Assembly (NCBI RefSeq): GCF_021233355.1
Contig: NZ_CP089507.1
Span: 2,228,501 to 2,292,500, forward strand
Length of the DNA: 64,000 nt
Direction: 5' to 3'
Source: Luteimonas fraxinea
Lineage (GTDB): Bacteria > Pseudomonadota > Gammaproteobacteria > Xanthomonadales > Xanthomonadaceae
Within the stretch, counting starts at the first letter, position 1. Each line of letters opens with the position of its first letter. The notes under the pieces were generated by a model that had not been told where the DNA came from, did no database searches, and was given only the letters and a program-made list of their open reading frames with translations. The translations under genes were made by a program, and so were the position numbers. Shown piece by piece: positions 1 through 6,717 of the stretch.

Positions 1-110
1 ATGTGGCGGCGGTCGCAGCCGCAGTGCTGGATGCAGCGGGCACCGTGGGCCGGACGCTGGATTTCGTCGATGGAGACGTGCCGATCGAGACCTTCGTCGG
101 CGGCGACTGA
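1..110 (+). CDS. C-terminal end of an SDR/NAD(P)-binding oxidoreductase (partial)
   Basis: Only the last 35 codons are inside the window, read in the frame beginning at base 3 and ending with TGA at 108-110. The visible tail contains GRTLDFVDGDVPIETFV, which resembles the end of atypical short-chain dehydrogenases with an NAD(P)H-binding fold (TLDFVDGD.PI pattern). The N-terminal Rossmann motif lies upstream of the window, so substrate and function cannot be judged. The next 237 bases up to 348 show no convincing gene. Confidence 0.55.
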   Translation, partial: VAAVAAAVLDAAGTVGRTLDFVDGDVPIETFVGGD

Positions 111-347
111 TCGCGCGCGGACGCATGGATGAGTTCACCTGCGCCGCTGACGACAGCGCCGAGCGGTTCCCCGCGTTAATGCCACGGTTCGGCGCGCGGT
201 CGTAGACTGCACGCCGATCGCGCGACTGCCTATTGCAGCAAGCGCGTTCGCAATCCTCTTCCAGGAGCGCAATGACGTGAAGTACTGAGCCGACATCGAG
301 TCCGACGACCCCTCCGGGTCGCGTCCCCATGTTCGCGAGGTTCTTCC

Positions 348-2006
348 ATGTCCGTGCCCGTCTCCCTGGCGCCTTTCGCGTCGCTGTCTACGTCTTCTTC
401 CGTCGTGCCTGCGCTGCGCGCCCGTGGCCTGTCCGCCGCGCGCGACGACGGCAGCGTGCTCTACGACGATCTGTCGCTGGTGCTGCACGACGGCCCCAGT
501 GGGCTGGTCGGCGCCAATGGCGTCGGCAAATCCACGCTGCTCCGGCAACTCGCTGACGGCGCCCGCGCCGGCACGGTCGAGGTGGCCGGCGGTCTGCAGC
601 TGCTGTCGCAGCACCCGGGTCCATTGCCGCCGCGTGTCGTCGACCTGCTGGGTCTGGGCGCGCGCTTCGATGCGCTGCATCGGCTGCTGGCAGGTCATGG
701 CGACGCGGACGATGCGGCGTGCGTCGACGACGACTGGGCACTCGAAACGCGATTGGCGGAGGCGTTCGCAGCGCTGGGCTTCACCGATCTCGCGCCAACC
801 TCCGATCCGTCGCAGCTGTCGGGTGGACAGTGCCAGCAGCTGCGTCTGCTCGCCGCGTCATGGTGCGATGCCCGCGTGCTGCTGCTCGACGAACCCAGCA
901 CCTTTCTCGACAGCGACGCGTCCGCGTACTGGTGCTGGCAATTCCTGCAACGCGCAGGGGCCATACTGGTCGTGACCCACGATCACGTGTGGCTGCGTGC
1001 GATGCCGCGGCTGGTCGAGCTGCGCGCCGACGGGCTGCAGTGGATCGATGGTGGACTCGATGCATGGCGCGCCGCACGCGATGCCTCGCGCCGTCAGACC
1101 GACGATGCACTGGCGCAGGCGCGGACCGATCGCGCGCGTGCACAACGTGCGGTGGGACGTGAACGTCAGCGGCTCGACCAGCGTCAGGCGCGTGGGCAAC
1201 GGATGCGCGAGACCAGCAACCAGTCGCCGCTGCTGTTGGACCACGCCAAGGGCAATGCCGAACGCCATGCTGGACGCGCGCGCGGCGCACTGGCACAGCG
1301 CCTCGCCGATGGTGACACCGCGGTGCGCGACGCGTTCGCCGCGACCGATCCCACGCCCGCGCCCGAGTTCGTGGATGCCGACGTTGCGTTGCCCGCCTCT
1401 CGGCGAGTGCTGCGTTTCGAAGGCGCGCATCCGATCGCCTATGCGCCCGTCGACGCCCTGACATGGGACGCGTTCGGCCCGGTGCGGATCGGACTGGAGG
1501 GGCGCAACGGCAGCGGCAAGACCACGCTGCTGCGCGCGCTGCGCGGCGAGGCGACGCTCGCCAGCGGCACCGTCGAGGCCTGCGTGCCGGTGCAGTCGCT
1601 CGACCAGATGCTCGCCACCCTGCCCGACGCGATGCCGGCGCTCGACTGGCTGGCCTTGCGCATGCAGGCGGATGCGATGGACGTGCCCGCGACGCGGCTG
1701 GCGCTGCTCGGCCTGGCCGGTGCCCGGGCGCGCCAGCCGCTGGGCCTGCTGTCAGGCGGGGAACGCATGCGTGTTGCCATCGCGGCCGCCGCGTGGGCGC
1801 AGCCCGCAGCGCCCTTGCTGCTGCTCGACGAACCCGCCAGCCACCTCGATCTCGACAGCGTCGACGCGCTGGTCGCGTTGCTGCGTGGCTGGCCCGGCGC
1901 ACTCGTCGTCGTCAGCCACGACCCTGCAGTACTCGATGCGCTGGCGCTGACCCACCGCCTGCAGCTCGACATCGAGCGCCTCCATCTGGAAACCATCGAT
2001 CCCTGA
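348..2006 (+). CDS. ABC-F family ATPase with two nucleotide-binding domains
   Basis: A 552-residue soluble protein with two ABC ATPase domains and no membrane segment, as in the ABC-F family (ribosome-associated or DNA-associated ATPases such as Uup/EttA relatives). The first domain has Walker A GANGVGKST at about 55-63, signature LSGGQ and Walker B VLLLDEPS. The second has Walker A GRNGSGKTT, signature LLSGGERMRVA and Walker B LLLLDEPASHLDLD. A charged arginine-rich linker (about 245-320) separates them. The second ABC-F signature is well kept; the linker is not closely like a standard P-site tip by eye. It is monocistronic, with an unrelated convergent gene downstream. The precise role (translation factor, resistance or repair) cannot be fixed from sequence. 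Confidence 0.85.
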   Translation: MSVPVSLAPFASLSTSSSVVPALRARGLSAARDDGSVLYDDLSLVLHDGPSGLVGANGVGKSTLLRQLADGARAGTVEVAGGLQLLSQHPGPLPPRVVDLLGLGARFDALHRLLAGHGDADDAACVDDDWALETRLAEAFAALGFTDLAPTSDPSQLSGGQCQQLRLLAASWCDARVLLLDEPSTFLDSDASAYWCWQFLQRAGAILVVTHDHVWLRAMPRLVELRADGLQWIDGGLDAWRAARDASRRQTDDALAQARTDRARAQRAVGRERQRLDQRQARGQRMRETSNQSPLLLDHAKGNAERHAGRARGALAQRLADGDTAVRDAFAATDPTPAPEFVDADVALPASRRVLRFEGAHPIAYAPVDALTWDAFGPVRIGLEGRNGSGKTTLLRALRGEATLASGTVEACVPVQSLDQMLATLPDAMPALDWLALRMQADAMDVPATRLALLGLAGARARQPLGLLSGGERMRVAIAAAAWAQPAAPLLLLDEPASHLDLDSVDALVALLRGWPGALVVVSHDPAVLDALALTHRLQLDIERLHLETIDP

Positions 2007-2155
2007 GCGACGCACTGCGCCTACACGATGTGTAGAGCGCAGCGAAACCCATCAGCTCGCCCGGCCGCAGATGGGTGAAGTCGCGTCGCCCCCCAACAAG
2101 AACAGACGCCTTCCGGCGCCTGTCTCGTTCCACACTCAACCCGATGCTGTTGGCC

Positions 2156-2752
2156 TCAAGGCACCCACACCAGATTGCGCGTATTGGGATCGGTAGTGAT
2201 CTCGCGCACGCGGCCGCTGCCGTCGAATTGCACCTGGAACTCGGCGAAGCTGCTCATCCAGTAGCGCCACAGCTCCGCGTCCAGATCCGGGTTCTCGCTG
2301 CTGATCGGATAGCCCAGCGACATCAGCACCTGCTCGCGGGTCATGCCGGGCGTGATCTTCGCGCGCTTGATCGCGTCCTGGATCTTGGCCGGATACGTGG
2401 CGATCTTCGCCGCCGGATCCTCGGTCACCACGTAGCGCTTCGCGAAGTCGGGCAGGGCGATGTCACGGCTGTAGTCGTTGCCGATCGACTGGCGCGCGCC
2501 GTCGATGCGCACGTTGACGCGGTGGCGGCCGTAGCCGGTCACGCTGGTCGGCGTGCCGACCGGGATCACGCGCTTGCCGTTCTCGGCGTAGTTGCTGTCG
2601 CTGATCCAGCTGCCGTCGCTGCGCAGGTTGCAGCACAGATAACCGTCGTACTTCTCCTGTGCGGAGAGCTGGGCGGTGGCCGCGAGCGCGGCGAGGGCGA
2701 GCAGGGGCGCAGCGAGACGCGCGGACGCGCGACGGTTCGATCGGAGGGACAT
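2156..2752 (-). CDS. Exported SmpA/OmlA (BamE-like) domain protein
   Basis: Predicted 198-residue envelope protein. An Arg-rich start MSLRSNRR is followed by a hydrophobic stretch of Ala/Leu residues ending ATAQLSAQ, a type I signal peptide. The C-terminal part reads ITPGMTREQVLMSLGYP, then WRYWMSSFAEFQVQFD, the beta-alpha-beta arrangement of the SmpA/OmlA fold found in BamE and related outer-membrane proteins. There is no lipobox, so it is probably a soluble periplasmic relative and not BamE itself. The start at 2752 was chosen because it gives the signal peptide and follows an AGGA; the frame stays open further upstream without coding character. Confidence 0.7.
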   Translation of the reverse strand: MSLRSNRRASARLAAPLLALAALAATAQLSAQEKYDGYLCCNLRSDGSWISDSNYAENGKRVIPVGTPTSVTGYGRHRVNVRIDGARQSIGNDYSRDIALPDFAKRYVVTEDPAAKIATYPAKIQDAIKRAKITPGMTREQVLMSLGYPISSENPDLDAELWRYWMSSFAEFQVQFDGSGRVREITTDPNTRNLVWVP

Positions 2753-2912
2753 CCTGGTTCCTTGGCGAAGCGGCCGGGGCTGCCGCAGGTGGGCACCACG
2801 CGGCACGTGCCGACGTCGCGCCGGCCCCCTGCACGGCGCACCGCATTGTTGCAGCGGCACCGCACGCCGCCAAGACTCCGAACCGCCACGCTGTTGCGAT
2901 AAGCTGCACCGC

Positions 2913-3128
2913 ATGTCGACCGACACCCCCGACATCGATCAGAGTCGAAGCGCGCTGCTGATGCGGCTGCGTACCGAACATCGCGATCTCGACCACACCA
3001 TCGCCGAACTGCAGGCCACGCCGGCGCCCGAAGCACTGGCGATGCAGCGCATGAAGAAACGCAAGCTGCAGCTCAAGGACTGCATTGCCCGGCTGGAGTC
3101 GGACATGATTCCGGACGAGCCGGCTTGA
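2913..3128 (+). CDS. YdcH-like DUF465 small coiled-coil protein
   Basis: A 71-residue protein with the features of the DUF465/YdcH family: a short helical hairpin with HRDLDHTIAEL near the N-terminus and the basic core MQRMKKRKLQLKDCIARLE near the C-terminus. Family members are abundant small cytoplasmic proteins of unknown function, often linked to cell division or growth state. The gene is divergent from the BamE-like gene, with about 160 bases between the two starts. The ATG at 2913 gives the expected family length. Confidence 0.8.
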   Translation: MSTDTPDIDQSRSALLMRLRTEHRDLDHTIAELQATPAPEALAMQRMKKRKLQLKDCIARLESDMIPDEPA

Positions 3129-3199
3129 GGCGAGACGCCAGCGTGAGCGGATGGATGGCGGGATGTCTGCCTGTTCCGGCCCCTGCGGCTTCAGTTCGA

Positions 3200-3634
3200 T
3201 CACCGCATTTCGGCAGGATCATCTGGCGTCACCAGCCAGTAGGGGCCGGGACACTGACGCAGCAGGGCCTCGCCGACGAAACGTGAGGCCGCGCCGTCAT
3301 CGAGCGCGCCGCCGCCGACCTGTCGGGTCTCACCCGTGACGCCCCAGCGATCCCCTTGCGACGTGAGAATCGCCCAGCCACGCCACCGCTTCTGCAGCGT
3401 GTAGCTGCGCGGAAACACGAGTGTGGTCACGCGTGTCGGCTGTCCCGGGATCCGCAGCGCGACGCAATCTCCGTCGATCACGACGGTCCCGCGCGTCATG
3501 CCGAGCGGCCAGATACCGTTCTCGGTAGCCGGCTCGGTCGCGACCAGCGTGGGTGGCGTCTGCCCGCTGTCGCGACTGCAGCCCGACAGCAAGGCTGCGC
3601 TCGCCAATACCACCGTGAGAAGAGAACACCTCAT
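3200..3634 (-). CDS. Predicted lipoprotein of unknown function
   Basis: A 144-residue protein beginning MRCSLLTVVLASAALLSGC, a lipoprotein signal peptide with lipobox LLSGC. The mature part is short and globular (GTVVIDGDCVALRIPG, SYTLQKRWRGWAILTSQG) with no family I recognise. Two extra cysteines suggest a disulfide. The start at 3634 places the hydrophobic segment at the N-terminus; a longer reading from 3673 would add an arginine-rich extension without support. It lies in a run of small unrelated minus-strand genes. Confidence 0.6.
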   Translation of the reverse strand: MRCSLLTVVLASAALLSGCSRDSGQTPPTLVATEPATENGIWPLGMTRGTVVIDGDCVALRIPGQPTRVTTLVFPRSYTLQKRWRGWAILTSQGDRWGVTGETRQVGGGALDDGAASRFVGEALLRQCPGPYWLVTPDDPAEMR

Positions 3635-3685
3635 GTCCGGCGACCCGCGCACGCAGCGCCTCGCGAAGCGCATCCCGCTTGGGCC

Positions 3686-3982
3686 TCAGCCGACAGCGAC
3701 CGGTCCCAGCCTGACGATCTGATGGACCGCCACGTTCTCGCGTCCCAGTTCTCGCACCAGCTCGAGCACGAGCTGGATCGGCAGGTGCAGCTCGTACCCG
3801 TCCGCAATGCGCTGCAGTCCATCGGCTTCGAACTGCAGCCCCGGAATGTCCCGGCCGCGCGTGCTCAGAAACCGCTCGATGACACGCTTGCCGAAGTCCT
3901 CGTGATCGGCGATCTCGACGTACACGCGATACAGCGTGTCGGCGTAATCAGAGGGCGTGCCGGTCACATCGGATATATGCAT
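3686..3982 (-). CDS. Hypothetical cytoplasmic protein, 98 residues
   Basis: Begins MHISDVTGTPSDYADTLYR and contains LPIQLVLELVRELGRENVAVHQIV. It is predicted soluble, mixed alpha/beta and acidic, with no signal peptide and no recognised motif. The start at 3982 was preferred because the upstream part of the frame is low-complexity and Arg/Cys-rich. No operon partner is evident; the next minus-strand gene ends 56 bases upstream of its start. Confidence 0.5.
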   Translation of the reverse strand: MHISDVTGTPSDYADTLYRVYVEIADHEDFGKRVIERFLSTRGRDIPGLQFEADGLQRIADGYELHLPIQLVLELVRELGRENVAVHQIVRLGPVAVG

Positions 3983-4038
3983 GGATTGCCTCGAGCGATC
4001 AGCGTGAGGTGACTTGCGGAGAACACAATCGACACAGT

Positions 4039-4335
4039 CTAGAGCGCGCGCCGCCGCGTACGTCCCGCCCGCGTCGCGAGTGCACCCATCAACAGCGCGA
4101 ACGCTACTGCGAGTGCAAGATCCGCCACGAAGTAGCCCATGTGAAACGCGTAGGTGTCGCAAGCGGCGCGCCAGCAGTCACCGCCTACCCTGCGAAACGC
4201 GAACGGAACGCCCGCGACTTCCTGGCCATCGTGCTGGTACGCGCCCCGCGTCACCAGATATGGAATCGCATTGGCAAGGGCAGCAACGATGCCTGTCATC
4301 AGAAATCCAACAGTAAATCTCGATCTGCGCGTCAT
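4039..4335 (-). CDS. Small membrane protein of unknown function, 98 residues
   Basis: Two hydrophobic segments can be seen: FTVGFLMTGIVAALANAIPYL near the N-terminus and MGYFVADLALAVAFALLMGAL near the C-terminus, joined by a loop with two cysteines (GDCWRAACDTYAF), and a basic tail ARAGRTRRR. This predicts two transmembrane helices with the loop on the periplasmic side. No family is recognised. The start at 4335 is the ATG immediately before the basic N-terminus; upstream codons to 4413 are possible but less likely. Confidence 0.5.
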   Translation of the reverse strand: MTRRSRFTVGFLMTGIVAALANAIPYLVTRGAYQHDGQEVAGVPFAFRRVGGDCWRAACDTYAFHMGYFVADLALAVAFALLMGALATRAGRTRRRAL

Positions 4336-4463
4336 TGTTGGACCGATTGGATAAGACAATTCGGAACGTCCGCTACCCACGCGCCCTGAAACGAGCTTCC
4401 AGTTGCGTCGCACGAATGCTTAAGGCGCAACAGTTCCTTCCTCGAAACATATGGATTGCGCGC

Positions 4464-5003
4464 TCAGTTCCGCATGCCTGGAAGCTCTGGGGCCGGATAG
4501 ACATCCAATGGGCGGAGCAATGCTTCACGCGGAAAATCGACTGGCACGGGACTGCCGCTGATGATGCTTTTGACGGTGTCGACCGCAGGAGAACGCTTGC
4601 TTTTCTCATCGTAGAAATCGAGTGAGAGATCCAGAATCGCCTGGTCCATCCCCCACAGCCCGAGAAGCGGCCCCTTCTGCGACGTCGCTGCCAGGTAGAT
4701 CTGGCCAACGCTCATACGGGTAGAGCCGCAACTGCGAAATCCATACGTAATCATCTTGAAAGATTCCGCATTGCCCTTGAGAGACTCGATCACCCTGATA
4801 TGGCCGACTGCGTGATGGGAGTGGGTGGTTCTTCCCAAAGGCTTCTGGACTTCGAATGCACTTGTCAGCTGGAACACGAAGACCGTCGGCGCGGTCGCCA
4901 CGATCTCCCGGAAGACCGCCTTGGGCGGATCTGCGCATGCCACAGCATTGGCAGCCGGGGCGCATGCGAGTAGCAGGATCAAAAAATTGCGAAACACAAT
5001 CAT
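4464..5003 (-). CDS. Secreted hypothetical protein, 179 residues
   Basis: Starts MIVFRNFLILLLACAPAANAVA, a signal peptide with a likely cleavage after ANA. The mature protein contains paired cysteines (ACADPP, FRSCGSTRMSVGQIYL) and hydrophobic strands (PTVFVFQLTSAFEV, GHIRVIESLKG). The layout of a Cys-containing N-terminus followed by an RSCG segment resembles small secreted proteins often found in Lysobacter-like genomes, but no function can be assigned. GC content looks lower than in neighbouring genes, which may indicate recent acquisition. Confidence 0.55.
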   Translation of the reverse strand: MIVFRNFLILLLACAPAANAVACADPPKAVFREIVATAPTVFVFQLTSAFEVQKPLGRTTHSHHAVGHIRVIESLKGNAESFKMITYGFRSCGSTRMSVGQIYLAATSQKGPLLGLWGMDQAILDLSLDFYDEKSKRSPAVDTVKSIISGSPVPVDFPREALLRPLDVYPAPELPGMRN

Positions 5004-5143
5004 GTTGTGTGTGACCTCTGATCGAGTCGTCCCAACGGAATTTTGCGGCTGATACAGGAGAGAGGGTTTGACGCGCTCTTCGGCCATCGCTTCAACAGCG
5101 TCGGAGAATTCCGAAGCATGTGGGGTGGCCGGAGTTTTGACCC

Positions 5144-5512
5144 TCAGCCGGAAATGACATGTCCGATACGCCAGAGCACGCCGGTTGGATCGATCAGTGT
5201 GAAGTCCCGGATTCCCCAAGGCCGATCATCTGGCGGGCTGAGACGAACCGAGAACTTCGTGACCACGCCTGACGCCTCGACATTGCGGTGCCAGTCGTCT
5301 GCATTCGAGACGAGCATGTGCATGACGAAGTTGTTCGCATGTTCCGGGTTGTAGAACTGCGACAGCAGGAATGATGTCGCGCCGAAACGGACGTACGCGA
5401 GGTCGTCCGACTCCAATGTCACCTCGAAGCCTAGGGCCTCGTAGAACGCCATGGACTCGGCGAGTTCGCGCGCCGGCACAAACGCCTTGATCTCAATCGT
5501 GTCCAGTTTCAT
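5144..5512 (-). CDS. VOC family (glyoxalase/bleomycin-resistance-like) protein
   Basis: A 122-residue single-domain protein with the vicinal oxygen chelate pattern: IEIKAFVPARELAESMAFYEALGF at the N-terminus (split here: substrate-side strand, then AFYEALGFEV) and FTLIDPTGVLWRIGHV at the end, the usual D-P-x-G-x-x-[WL] strand. Members bind metals and act as glyoxalases, dioxygenases or drug-binding resistance proteins. Metal ligands are not certain by eye, and the substrate is unknown. It is the only protein in this stretch of small genes with a clear family. Confidence 0.75.
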   Translation of the reverse strand: MKLDTIEIKAFVPARELAESMAFYEALGFEVTLESDDLAYVRFGATSFLLSQFYNPEHANNFVMHMLVSNADDWHRNVEASGVVTKFSVRLSPPDDRPWGIRDFTLIDPTGVLWRIGHVISG

Positions 5513-5578
5513 GGGGTTCGCTTCCGGGATTGCGATCGAGTTGATCCAGCCATGGGTCGGCGTCGGTTCGCGCGGGTT

Positions 5579-5914
5579 TCAGGGATCACCGTAGCAGGTG
5601 ACCGAGAGCGGATCGGGAAGTCCGGACGCTTCGTAGCCGATGATTTCCAGGCCCGCAATCGCATCGCCTTGTGACCAGACGATCACGGCAACGGAGGCGC
5701 CACCGATGGAGGCAAGCGCCTCGGCAAGCAAGTGGCCGGCGGTGGCGTCACCATCCGGACCAAACCAGATGGTGGCGCAGCCACATCTGCAGGTAGCGGT
5801 CACGCGCAGCGCAGGAATGGACGCGATCAGCGCGGGGCCGGGCGGCACTTTGGCGCCGACGGCCAGAACGCGCGCGACGAGTCTCGCTTCTTGATGGGAG
5901 ATCGGGCGTGACAT
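5579..5914 (-). CDS. Hypothetical protein with CxCGC motif, 111 residues
   Basis: Begins MSRPISHQEARLVARVL and carries TCRCGCATIWF in the middle, a compact Cys motif that could bind zinc or iron-sulfur. A strand-rich C-terminal half follows (VAVIVWSQGDAIAGLEIIGYE). The N-terminal SHQEARLVARVLAVGA pattern resembles proteins of unknown function in Actinobacteria and Proteobacteria that sit near immunity or toxin genes, but the match is only an impression. The start at 5914 is preferred over 5932. Confidence 0.5.
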   Translation of the reverse strand: MSRPISHQEARLVARVLAVGAKVPPGPALIASIPALRVTATCRCGCATIWFGPDGDATAGHLLAEALASIGGASVAVIVWSQGDAIAGLEIIGYEASGLPDPLSVTCYGDP

Positions 5915-5971
5915 GTGGTCTGTTCGATGCACCTTCGGGCCGAGCGTGCGAAGTGGGTCGGAGACGCCCAG

Positions 5972-6352
5972 TCAGAGATCGTCCTGCGTACCGGCACTGC
6001 GTCCGAAGAGGGTGCCTGCTGCAGTGCCGATCAGCAATGCGCAAATGAGGACCAGCCACTCCAACACAGCGAAGGGGTGCTCGACAGGCTCGAGGATGAC
6101 GCGAAACACCTGCGACACCACGACGGCGGCAACCACCTGAAGCATCAGCGCGGCCCAGGCGTGGACAAAAGGCCTGGATGTCTGCTTCGCGGACAGGTGG
6201 GCAAAAATTCTGCTGCACACAACCAGGGAGGCAAGACTGCTGGCCAGAGCGGTGTTCCAATCGGCTGGCAGGTAGTACCCCTCGCAGAGCCCGAGCAGGA
6301 ACTGGGCGACAAACAACAACGCTGCATATGTGGCGATGCGTTTCCAGTTCAC
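5972..6352 (-). CDS. Integral membrane protein of unknown function, 126 residues
   Basis: Three or four hydrophobic helices are visible: IATYAALLFVAQFLLGLCEGY, LASSLASLVVCSRIFAHL, ALMLQVVAAVVVSQVFRVIL and VLICALLIGTAAGTLFG. The short cytoplasmic tail ends GTQDDL. No family motif is recognised. It lies between other small orphan genes and does not obviously form an operon. Confidence 0.55.
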   Translation of the reverse strand: MNWKRIATYAALLFVAQFLLGLCEGYYLPADWNTALASSLASLVVCSRIFAHLSAKQTSRPFVHAWAALMLQVVAAVVVSQVFRVILEPVEHPFAVLEWLVLICALLIGTAAGTLFGRSAGTQDDL

Positions 6353-6419
6353 GACGTGCGCCTCGAATGCCAGTCCCCCGGATCAGATCGAACCGGGATT
6401 CGACTGTACTTGACCGGTT

Positions 6420-6716
6420 TCAGCTTGCTTGGCCCTTGCGACTGACGGGCAGCGTGATTGTGAAGCGCATCGGCCCCTGATGTGCATCACGGGCAGCGAT
6501 GAAGCTGGCCGCACGGGAGGCAAAGATCATTGCCTGCGTCAGCATTGCCCAGGACATGCCGACGATCTCGACGATATTGCCGGTCATACAGCCTGCGTCC
6601 GCAACGACGACCCGGCACATCGCGAAGAACAGGATGACCCGCCAGCCCGGCCGCTGGAATGAGGTTACGGAACATCGGTCGCGCCGTCGGCCCGGCCGCG
6701 CTGACGAAGCGGCCAC
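6420..6716 (-). CDS. Doubtful small hydrophobic protein downstream of plsB
   Basis: An open frame of up to 98 codons that begins one base after the plsB stop. The hydrophobic section RVILFFAMCRVVVADAG and MSWAMLTQAMIFASRAASF could be membrane segments, but the N-terminal part is Arg-rich and codon character is weak. If real it could be cotranscribed with plsB and start at an internal Met. It may equally be a decayed remnant. Confidence 0.25.
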   Translation of the reverse strand: MAASSARPGRRRDRCSVTSFQRPGWRVILFFAMCRVVVADAGCMTGNIVEIVGMSWAMLTQAMIFASRAASFIAARDAHQGPMRFTITLPVSRKGQAS

Positions 6717-6717
6717 A